This document shows positions 5,990 through 12,035 of a stretch of DNA of 12,035 nucleotides, one piece after another. Location: assembly GCA_020854785.1 (NCBI GenBank), contig JAHFZE010000115.1, forward strand, positions 1 to 12,035, given 5' to 3'. This stretch comes from Methanomethylovorans sp. (GTDB taxonomy: Archaea; Halobacteriota; Methanosarcinia; Methanosarcinales; Methanosarcinaceae). Made by a program: the position numbers and the translations under genes. Every line of letters starts with the position of its first letter. Position 1 is the stretch's first letter. The notes under the pieces were generated by a model. The model was not told where the DNA came from. It searched no databases and saw nothing but the letters and a program-made list of their open reading frames with translations.

Positions 5990-7980
5990 GCCTTAAAGTC
6001 AGATTCTCCCGGCGGTAACATCATAGCGATCTTGTCAGGAGAAGCGATCTGTTTTACAAATGCGGCATCCCCTATTGTATCCACATACTTCCTGTATACC
6101 TTTTTTGCTATATCGTTCTGGTTGAACTTGCCTGGTACCAGCTCTATAACATGCTTCGCCCTGCCACTTATTGCAGATAAGGGACCGCCTATTACCCTTG
6201 TCTGTTCACCCAGTTCAATACCAACCGCAACTCCTACAGGCACGTCCTTTAAATAGTTCCTTTCACCCCGGATAATGAAAGACCCTTTCTTTACATATTC
6301 ACCTGACTCCGGGGTTTTCGAAACCTGTGTGGGATTTACCCAGTAGCAGTCTGCACTGAACTGACCCGATTTCCAGACACTGGAATATGACACTACGAAA
6401 CGAGCTGCCTCCTCAATGGTCTGTGGAGGTACTTCTTTACCCCCCGTCTTGATCACGGTCAGTGGTGCACCAGGCACCTGGGTGTGCAGCACGATGTCCC
6501 GCTTTTCCATGTACTTCACAAAGATATCCTCATTGGTATCGGCATCTCTACCACCTATTACCAGGAAACCATCAGATGACACGAACCATCTGAATCTGTC
6601 GTACCAGTGCTTCTTAATGCGGACAGTACCTCCTTTCCTGGCAGCAGGCTTTTCTTTTTTCTGCATGGCCAGTTTAGTCTGCTCAATGGACCTTATAGCA
6701 CCTTCCTGTTTTTTTGTCAGTTTTTTAGACTTCTCGTAAAATAACTGAGCATTCTGAGGAACGGTCTTGGTCACATCTATATTCGTTCTCATGCCCATGA
6801 GGTCAAGCACCACTGTTCCCGTAGCTGAGTCTATGCTCAATATGGACTTTGCAGCCGGAACAGAATCCTTTGCAGCCTTTATGATGGATTTTATCTGATC
6901 CCACGAGTAACCTTTATCCCTTGCACTGGTAAGTACTTTTAAAACATCTTCTACAGCCTGATAATTAGCATAAATGGTTTCTGCAACGGAAGTTTGTTTC
7001 TCAGCCTCTTTACCATACTTCTCCACAGCCTCTTCCTGCTGTCTTAACCTGCGCTCCAGAAGATCAACTTTTTCCTTTTTCACCGAAACTGCCTGCTGAG
7101 TTATAGATGCAGCTTCCCTTTTACCAAAGTACTCATCCAATGCCTTATTAAATGATGGATAACGCTCTTTTGTCAGTGCACGGTATACTTCCAGTTCAAA
7201 TGGTACGACATCTATTGACTGAGCGGTATCTCCTTCACCTTTCTTTATGATACAGGGATCTAATTTTCCTGTCTGCAATGGAGAGAATATCTCTTTCATT
7301 GCCCTTAGGAGCAAAGCTATTTCCTCTGAGCCTACTTCCGAAACCGGAAGGTTCTTTTTGATCCCTGCCCTGGAGCATACTTCCTCTGAAAGAAGACCGC
7401 CAAGGTTGAACCTGGTGGCGACCGTGCGTACCACATCGGAATCTGAAGATCTGAAAACTGCAAGCATTTGTTCTTCACTTACATCAAGAGGACTGATCTG
7501 TGCCTCTGGATAACTGTATATCTCACCACTTCTCACCCTGCGGCCTTTGAATGTTGCAGGGTTCATAGGAAGAATGATACGCCTTTCATTATCAATGAGC
7601 ACGATGTTGCCCCTGGCAAAAAGCTCAGCCACCAGGACCGTTTCCACGCCTCCCCTGACAAAACCTATCTCTATTATCCTGTCAAAATCATACTGTTTAA
7701 TAGAAACTATCCTGCTGCTCATCACATGCTTGCGCAGTAACATGGGAAATGACTGTGGGATCTTTGGGCTCGGAGATGCATATTGGCTCAGATGAGCCCT
7801 CTTTCCTGCCTGGATTATAAAGTCTACCCGACCCTTACCGAAAACAAAGAGGTTGAAACGTATCTCATCTTCCAGTGGCTGATAGATCTTCCCTACTTTA
7901 GCATCAATGAGCGAGAGTTCACCTGAACTTAGTTCTGCCACAAGAGCTGCAACATCTGCACTTGTCATTTCCTCTTTCAT
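5986..7980 (-). CDS. rqcH: Ribosome-associated quality control protein RqcH (NFACT family)
   Basis: RqcH/Rqc2/NEMF proteins bind 50S subunits still carrying peptidyl-tRNA and, in bacteria and eukaryotes, add untemplated tails to the nascent chain. The 664-aa archaeal protein shows the NFACT-N domain (about 1-280, with TSADVAALVAEL and the D-R pair in FDRIIEIGF, D100-R101, that is essential in bacterial RqcH), helix-hairpin-helix-like middle sequence, a coiled coil at about 290-350 rich in Glu, Lys and Gln, a second helical arm to about 440, and the NFACT-R domain (about 455-560, starting KHWYDRFRWFVSSDGFLVIGG). The C-terminal region ends in DFKA. No NFACT-C extension is evident, as in other prokaryotic forms. 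No SD precedes the ATG, and a TATA-like box about 27 bp upstream suggests a leaderless message. It diverges from priS and precedes pelota. Confidence 0.95.
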   Translation of the reverse strand: MKEEMTSADVAALVAELSSGELSLIDAKVGKIYQPLEDEIRFNLFVFGKGRVDFIIQAGKRAHLSQYASPSPKIPQSFPMLLRKHVMSSRIVSIKQYDFDRIIEIGFVRGGVETVLVAELFARGNIVLIDNERRIILPMNPATFKGRRVRSGEIYSYPEAQISPLDVSEEQMLAVFRSSDSDVVRTVATRFNLGGLLSEEVCSRAGIKKNLPVSEVGSEEIALLLRAMKEIFSPLQTGKLDPCIIKKGEGDTAQSIDVVPFELEVYRALTKERYPSFNKALDEYFGKREAASITQQAVSVKKEKVDLLERRLRQQEEAVEKYGKEAEKQTSVAETIYANYQAVEDVLKVLTSARDKGYSWDQIKSIIKAAKDSVPAAKSILSIDSATGTVVLDLMGMRTNIDVTKTVPQNAQLFYEKSKKLTKKQEGAIRSIEQTKLAMQKKEKPAARKGGTVRIKKHWYDRFRWFVSSDGFLVIGGRDADTNEDIFVKYMEKRDIVLHTQVPGAPLTVIKTGGKEVPPQTIEEAARFVVSYSSVWKSGQFSADCYWVNPTQVSKTPESGEYVKKGSFIIRGERNYLKDVPVGVAVGIELGEQTRVIGGPLSAISGRAKHVIELVPGKFNQNDIAKKVYRKYVDTIGDAAFVKQIASPDKIAMMLPPGESDFKA

Positions 7981-8091
7981 AAAGCGACTATAATGCAGGT
8001 GTTGACTATAAGGTTTATGACAAGAAAGTAATATTAATCATAATCTGACCATTGTATCAGAATAAGATATTAAAACAACAAAATTACGCAA
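7981..8091. promoter_or_regulatory. Divergent promoter region of rqcH and priS, both probably leaderless
   Basis: Neither flanking gene has an SD. Toward rqcH, the 8-bp sequence GACTATAA occurs twice (7986-7993 and 8004-8011, 18 bp apart); read on the minus strand the distal copy TTATAGTC is 24-31 nt before the ATG, the usual TATA distance. Toward priS, AAGATATTAA (8064-8073) is 19-28 nt before its ATG. An inverted repeat TCTGA (8044-8048) / TCAGA (8057-8061) lies between the two promoters and could bind a regulator. Confidence 0.4.
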
Positions 8092-9258
8092 ATGAACGAA
8101 AGAACACGCAATTTTCTTGTGAGCAGGTTCCAGGCATACTACTCACAAGCTGAGATACACCTTCCTCCTGAGCATATATCCCGCGAGTGGGGATTCATTC
8201 CTTTCAGCGACAGCTCCGAGACCTTTATGAAAAGGCACATCGCTTTCGGCTCGGAAGGGGAGATCAAGGACTATCTGAAAGGAATAGCCCCTGCGCATGC
8301 TTATTATTCAGTTGCTTACTATGAGTATCCCAGCGCACCGAAGATGAAAGAGAAGAACTGGCAAAAGGCAGATCTGATCTTTGATATAGATTCCGACCAT
8401 CTTCCGGGGAAGATCAATTCTTATGCCGAAATGCTCGAAAAAGGAAAAAGAGAGACCTTTAAGCTTATGGAATTCCTGCTCGATGACTTTGGATTTGATG
8501 AAAAGGATGTACATATCGTCTTCTCCGGAGGGAGAGGGTATCACTGTCATATAACAGATCCTTCTGTATTGCATCTGGAAAGCCCTGAAAGACGTGAAAT
8601 AGTTGATTATGTCAGTGCAAAAGGAATGGACCTTGAGAGAATACTTGATACAAAAGAAGTAAGCGGGGACGCCGGAAGAGATAGTGCACAGATGCTGGTA
8701 TTTCCTTCGGAAGATGAGGGTGGGTGGAATGGAAGGATCAATAGATATTTCATTGCTTTCTTGGAAGAAATAACTGCCAGAGATGATGCCGAGGATATCC
8801 TGAGGGGATTCAAAGGAGTGGGAGAGAAAACAGCCCGACAGATCAGAGAAGTATTCAGGAACCAATCACAGGTCGAAGTACTAAAAAAAGGAAACATCGA
8901 CGTTTTGTCCGGGGTGAACAAAAAAGTGATCAATGCCCTGATAGAAGAAGGTATAAGGAAAATGTCAGCGGTCGTTGATGAACCTGTTACAGCCGACATC
9001 AAGCGTTTGATACGTCTTCCCGGATCTTTACATGGCGGTTCCGGACTGAAGGTCATGTCCTTAACGATCGATGAGCTTGAAACGTTCGAACCTTTAAGAG
9101 ATGCGGTGGTCTTCGATGATAGATCGGTCAGGTTAAAAGTTATAAAGCCTTTTGCAGTGCAAATGAAAGGGAAGGATATCGAGGTGGAACCGGGTGAGCA
9201 GGAGCTTCCTGAGTATGTGGCAGTACACCTAATATGCAGAGGTGTGGCAGAGGTATGA
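8092..9258 (+). CDS. priS: DNA primase small (catalytic) subunit PriS
   Basis: PriS, with PriL, makes the RNA/DNA primers for archaeal replication. The 388-aa protein has the archaeo-eukaryotic primase core: DLIFDIDSDH (94-103) with catalytic Asp98 and Asp100, FSGGRGYHCH (144-153), and RLPGSLHGGSGL (308-319), which holds the nucleotide-binding His and Arg region. Between these, roughly 236-290, is an insert with helix-hairpin-helix character: FKGVGEKTARQI (240-251) and LSGVNKKVINALI (272-284). No SD is visible and the ATG is probably used leaderless. The C-terminal codons overlap, by 4 nt (ATGA), the start of a decayed gins copy, the arrangement expected of an original priS-gins operon. An imperfect copy of the gene's 3' end lies about 2.4 kb downstream, next to the intact gins. 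The protein itself looks complete and functional. Confidence 0.96.
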   Translation: MNERTRNFLVSRFQAYYSQAEIHLPPEHISREWGFIPFSDSSETFMKRHIAFGSEGEIKDYLKGIAPAHAYYSVAYYEYPSAPKMKEKNWQKADLIFDIDSDHLPGKINSYAEMLEKGKRETFKLMEFLLDDFGFDEKDVHIVFSGGRGYHCHITDPSVLHLESPERREIVDYVSAKGMDLERILDTKEVSGDAGRDSAQMLVFPSEDEGGWNGRINRYFIAFLEEITARDDAEDILRGFKGVGEKTARQIREVFRNQSQVEVLKKGNIDVLSGVNKKVINALIEEGIRKMSAVVDEPVTADIKRLIRLPGSLHGGSGLKVMSLTIDELETFEPLRDAVVFDDRSVRLKVIKPFAVQMKGKDIEVEPGEQELPEYVAVHLICRGVAEV

Positions 9259-9345
9259 TTGTTGAAACATATGCTGTGAGCTGTTCTTACCTTAAAGTTT
9301 TGGTTCCAGATTTCTGTAAGAGCGTAGCAAGCTCCATAAGCAGCT
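9255..9345 (+). pseudogene. Decayed 5' fragment of gins behind priS
   Basis: Starting at the ATG that overlaps the priS stop, a 30-codon frame ends at a TGA (9345). Aligned without gaps, 9276-9341 matches 11748-11813 of the intact gins at about 43 of 66 bases by my eye count, in the same reading frame. At protein level VPDFCKSVASSI corresponds to SSDFFESVAKYI, with about 10 of 22 residues identical over the longer stretch. Before that block about 15 nt are missing relative to gins. Weaker resemblance may continue to about 9450. The frame stops too early to make a GINS protein, so this is a relic. Confidence 0.75.
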
Positions 9346-9567
9346 GATTTCATAATGTCAGGCCGGGAGATGCACAACTTATGAGAACAAAACGAAAAGA
9401 CAATGGACAACGCTGGCTACCATGAATATAGACTTAACGAACTGACTTTGTGTTTTTCATAAACTTGTGTATGAAAGACGACTTTCCGGGACAAAGTGGG
9501 AGATAGAATAGCATAAAAAGTAAATAGACATATCTATACATCAATCTACAAGTGTAAAGGTGACAAA
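9346..9567 (+). promoter_or_regulatory. Spacer and hcp promoter
   Basis: The first half may be further decayed gins sequence: CGCTGGCTACCATGAATAT near 9411 resembles the stretch around the intact gene's codons 58-66, but this is uncertain. The second half holds the hcp promoter: a TATA-like CATAAAAAG (9512-9520) predicts a start near 9542, giving a leader of about 26 nt that contains the strong SD AAAGGTGAC (9556-9564). No operator is recognised; the small palindrome AGACATATCT (9526-9535) lies just after the TATA box. Confidence 0.45.
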
Positions 9568-11187
9568 ATGTTCTGCTACCAGTGTGAAGAAACAATGAAT
9601 GGGGAGGGCTGCACAAATAACGGGATGTGCGGTAAGAAAGGGGAAATCGCAGACCTTCAGGACGATCTCATCTATGTGCTTAAGAGCATTGCATTCTACA
9701 ACCAGAAAGCAAGAGAAGCAGGTATTTCTCAGAAGAGCACTGATGAGTTTATGCTCGATGCACTGTTCTCAACCATAACGAATACAGATTTCAGAGCGAG
9801 CGGAATTCAGAACCGCATCGACAGAGGGCTCAAACTCCAGAGTGAGATCAGGCAAAAACTCCTGGATAACAATATGCTTGATGAGAAAGATCTGCCCGAG
9901 ATCGCAACTTTGAACCCGGAGAACCTCAAGGACAGGAATACCAGTATACTTGCAACAGAGAACGAAGATATCCGATCATTGAGAGAATTGTTGATCTATG
10001 GTCTCAAAGGAATTGCAGCATATGCACATCACGCTATGGTGCTTGGACATAATAACAAAAAGATCAATTCATTTATAGAAGAAGCTCTTGTGGCAACCAC
10101 GGATGATAGCCTGACTGATAAGAAGCTTATCTCACTGGTCCTAAAATGTGGAGAGAAAGGTTTTGACGTAATGGCCGAACTTGACATGGCAAATACCACC
10201 ACTTTCGGAAACCCGGAACCTACTTTGGTCAATATTGGAACAAGAGACAACCCTGGTATCCTCATCAGTGGACATGACCTGAATGACCTGAAACAACTGT
10301 TGGACCAAACACAAGGAATGGGTGTAGATGTATATACCCATGGGGAGATGCTGCCTGCAAATTCATATCCTGAATTTAAGAAGCACGAACACCTTATCGG
10401 CAACTATGGAGGATCGTGGTGGCGCCAGCAACAGGAATTTGAGAGTTTCAATGGACCGATATTACTGACCACCAATTGCATAGTTCCTCCAAGGAAGACA
10501 TATATTGACAGGTTATATACCACAGGTCCCGTAGGTTATGATGGTGTCACACACATTGTGGCTGAGGATGATAAGAAAGACTTCTCGGCCATGATCGAGC
10601 AGGCAAAGCAGTGCAAACCTCCGGTACAACTGGAAGGAGGTACCATCATGGCAGGTTTTGCTTATAATTCGGTATTATCTAACGCAGATCAGATCGTTAA
10701 TGCCGTCAAAGCGGGCAAGATCAAGAAGTTTATCGTTATGGCAGGATGCGACGGGCGACATAAGGAGAGGCAGTATTATACGGATTTTGCAGAAGCGCTT
10801 TCAAAAGACACTGTAATACTTACTGCAGGATGTGCAAAATATCGCTATAACAAACTTGATCTTGGAGACATTGACGGGATACCAAGAGTATTGGATGCAG
10901 GACAGTGTAACGATTCATTTTCATTGATCGTCATTGCACAAGGACTCATGTCCAGACTTGGATTTACCGATGTTAACGAAGCGCCGATCTCGTACAACAT
11001 CGCATGGTATGAACAAAAGGCAGTACTTGTATTGCTTACCCTACTGAGGCTTGAAATACGTAACATCACCCTTGGTCCAAAGCTACCGGCATTTATTTCA
11101 CCAAATGTCCTCAAAGTCCTGGTGGAGAAGTTCAATATAACGCCGAACAGCACTATAGAAGCAGATATGGAGAGACTATTGAAATAG
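9568..11187 (+). CDS. hcp: Hybrid-cluster protein (hydroxylamine reductase / NO reductase)
   Basis: Hcp carries one cubane cluster and one unusual Fe-S-O hybrid cluster. It reduces hydroxylamine in vitro and acts as an NO reductase in nitrosative stress in E. coli. The 539-aa length fits the full-length class I form. The N-terminal cubane ligands are C3, C6, C15 and C21 (CX2CX8CX5C). All hybrid-cluster ligands are visible: H236 (SGHDL), E260 (THGEM), C304 (TTNCIVPP), C394 (MAGCDGRH, the persulfide Cys), C422 (TAGCAKYR), C447 (AGQCNDS), E482 and K484 (WYEQKAV). There is no signal peptide, so it acts in the cytoplasm. A strong SD AAAGGTGAC sets the start. No hcr-type reductase gene lies beside it. 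It sits between two partial copies of the priS-gins junction, so it may have arrived or been moved with that duplication. In methanogens it probably protects against NO or oxidised nitrogen. Confidence 0.96.
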   Translation: MFCYQCEETMNGEGCTNNGMCGKKGEIADLQDDLIYVLKSIAFYNQKAREAGISQKSTDEFMLDALFSTITNTDFRASGIQNRIDRGLKLQSEIRQKLLDNNMLDEKDLPEIATLNPENLKDRNTSILATENEDIRSLRELLIYGLKGIAAYAHHAMVLGHNNKKINSFIEEALVATTDDSLTDKKLISLVLKCGEKGFDVMAELDMANTTTFGNPEPTLVNIGTRDNPGILISGHDLNDLKQLLDQTQGMGVDVYTHGEMLPANSYPEFKKHEHLIGNYGGSWWRQQQEFESFNGPILLTTNCIVPPRKTYIDRLYTTGPVGYDGVTHIVAEDDKKDFSAMIEQAKQCKPPVQLEGGTIMAGFAYNSVLSNADQIVNAVKAGKIKKFIVMAGCDGRHKERQYYTDFAEALSKDTVILTAGCAKYRYNKLDLGDIDGIPRVLDAGQCNDSFSLIVIAQGLMSRLGFTDVNEAPISYNIAWYEQKAVLVLLTLLRLEIRNITLGPKLPAFISPNVLKVLVEKFNITPNSTIEADMERLLK

Positions 11188-11534
11188 ACACTTAGATGCA
11201 GAGAGGAGCGTATATCAAAGAAGTTTCAAATGAGGTGTTTCGTATCCCTTCCGATCTTTCTTCCTATTGCTGCGATGGTCGATACAAATTGTCCAGCACC
11301 TTAAATGAAAACATTCATCTTGGTCAATACTTTAGCGGAAACTATAGCTCATAGTGATTGGCAGATCGCTGCCCACCTGAAGAAAAGCATACATTTCATG
11401 GAATAATCAATACTGATGAACCATTGCAATTAACCTGCCACAAAATGTACAACTGGAGAAAAAGGGGATATCATCTTTCATCAAAACAACAAAGGTTTAA
11501 AGGTTGAAGGAATGTTTATACATCCCTGCAGGCC
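11188..11534. other. Intergenic stretch after hcp without a recognised gene
   Basis: Two short open frames occur on the plus strand: 11196-11354 (52 aa, MQRGAYIKEVSNEVFRIPSD and on, eight nt after the hcp stop) and 11305-11406 (33 aa, beginning MKTFILVNTL). Neither has an SD and I recognise neither. Their composition is protein-like enough to suggest relics of coding DNA. Because the next segment is a decayed 3' end of priS, this stretch may be its more heavily decayed upstream part, but I could not align it convincingly. No clear terminator for hcp is seen. Confidence 0.35.
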
Positions 11535-11719
11535 CATCTTAAGGATGCATCATTGATCTTTAAAAGTTTAAAGGCAAAATACCATGGGAAATAAGTTTTC
11601 AAGACTGGATATTCGTAAAAGTTCCCTGAAAGAACAAGATTTAAGTGGAACAAGAGAAAGAATTAATGCCCGATATGGCGGTACACCTGACGTGTAGAGG
11701 TGTGGCAGAATATGAATAG
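11535..11719 (+). pseudogene. Decayed 3' fragment of priS in front of gins
   Basis: The last part is a clear copy of the priS C-terminus: 11681-11709 matches 9223-9251 at 25 of 29 bases, including 14 identical bases in a row (AGAGGTGTGGCAGA at 11696-11709 and 9238-9251). Translated, MAVHLTCRGVAE corresponds to VAVHLICRGVAE of PriS. Further upstream the resemblance continues with frameshifts: FSRLDIRKSS against VRLKVIKPF, and IFKSLKA against TFEPLRDA. An in-frame TAA (11642-11644) and small deletions show it is not expressed as protein. It ends at TAG 11717-11719, overlapping the gins start, and supplies the SD-like GAGGTG (11697-11702) for gins. Confidence 0.75.
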
Positions 11720-12035
11720 AACAGAATTGAAAGATATCCTGCGCAGCGAGAGCAGTTCTTCCCTTAGACCCTTAAGTTCCGATTTCTTCGAGAGTGTAGC
11801 TAAATACATCCGGGAACTGGAAGATGAGATCAGACTGATCAATAATCCCAGATCTGTTGAATCCAGAATGCTGGAAGATGAACTGCAGAGCGCTATCACT
11901 GATATCGAAGTAATATTCCTGCGCAGGATAAAGAAGATCACTACAAGGGCAACTTCAAACGCATTTTCAAAAAAATCACCGAATCAGGATATGGACAAAC
12001 TGTTGCCTGCTGAAAGGAAGATATATGACTCTGTA
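11712..12035 (+). CDS. gins51: GINS replication complex subunit (Gins51/15 type), N-terminal part, runs off right edge
   Basis: The frame is open for 108 codons from the ATG at 11712 to the window end. The archaeal GINS complex joins MCM helicase and the RecJ-like GAN/Cdc45 protein at the fork, and its genes are commonly next to priS or PCNA. The visible part is the alpha-helical A domain: a start MNRTELKDILRSE, a Ser-rich link, then LSSDFFESVAKYIRELEDEI (21-40), the block typical of the GINS51 N-terminus, followed by MLEDELQSAITDIEVIFLRRIKKI with the conserved helix that contains the RR/KI signature. The B domain, if present, is off the edge. GAGGTG (11697-11702) lies 9 nt before the ATG. 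In place of functional priS, only a decayed priS end stands upstream, so expression must come from hcp readthrough or a local promoter. Confidence 0.8.
   Translation, partial: MNRTELKDILRSESSSSLRPLSSDFFESVAKYIRELEDEIRLINNPRSVESRMLEDELQSAITDIEVIFLRRIKKITTRATSNAFSKKSPNQDMDKLLPAERKIYDSV

Noticed and set aside
8607..9410. 267-codon open frame on the minus strand across priS
   Set aside because: It is antisense to a complete PriS with all motifs, is very rich in Ser/Thr, and has no SD or recognisable domain; it is a codon-bias shadow.
11305..11406. 33-codon frame after hcp that might be a small protein or part of the priS relic
   Set aside because: No SD, and the only similarity to PriS I could find (a WQ-A-L pattern) is too short to trust; mentioned only in the intergenic entry.
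9223..11719. hcp as cargo of an insertion sequence or transposon
   Set aside because: No transposase, terminal inverted repeats or short target-site duplication are visible; the flanking repeats are gene fragments of priS and gins, which fits homologous duplication or integration better.
1..12035. CRISPR array, tRNA or rRNA genes
   Set aside because: I saw no regularly spaced repeats, no CCA-ended cloverleaf and no rRNA-like conserved stretches on either strand.

Overview
This window reads as chromosome of a methanogenic archaeon of the Methanosarcinales, probably Methanosarcinaceae. The evidence is an AceP/YaaH-family acetate transporter, a secreted multiheme cytochrome c next to an ApbE flavin transferase (the setting expected of a methanogen Rnf locus), and archaeal versions of pelota, RqcH/NFACT, DNA primase PriS, GINS and the diadenylate cyclase DacZ. 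Archaeal Shine-Dalgarno sequences (GGTG/GGTGATC type), TATA-like boxes and some apparently leaderless starts agree. I cannot fix the genus: Rnf with cytochrome c occurs in Methanosarcina acetivorans relatives and in methylotrophic genera such as Methanolobus.

Left end (1-2132): a leftward operon of an unrecognised 142-aa soluble protein followed by a multiheme c-type cytochrome (mmcA-like, cut by the window edge) faces a divergent apbE. ApbE attaches FMN to Rnf subunits, so this is probably the start of an mmcA-rnf cluster lying off the left edge. Next (2153-4381) come three unrelated housekeeping genes: thpR (RNA 2',3'-cyclic phosphodiesterase), dacZ (c-di-AMP synthesis) and aceP (acetate transport). 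A clear stem-loop between dacZ and aceP can serve as terminator in both directions. A 486-bp non-coding stretch follows, ending in a second terminator-like hairpin for the next operon.

Centre (4868-7980): a leftward ribosome-rescue operon, rqcH then pelota. Pelota splits ribosomes stalled on broken messages, and RqcH works on the nascent chains left on the large subunit. Between them lies a 19-codon, almost entirely hydrophobic open frame that overlaps the rqcH stop.

Right end (8092-12035): the replication genes priS and gins, which in archaea are commonly adjacent, are separated here by about 2.4 kb carrying hcp (hybrid-cluster protein). Directly behind intact priS is a decayed copy of the 5' part of gins. 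Directly before intact gins is a decayed copy of the 3' part of priS. The priS-gins junction is therefore present twice, once on each side of hcp, and in each copy the opposite gene has decayed. This fits either a tandem duplication with reciprocal loss, or single-crossover integration of a circular DNA carrying gins-hcp-priS. It is the most unusual structure in the window. Both edge genes (cytochrome and gins) are truncated only by the window.
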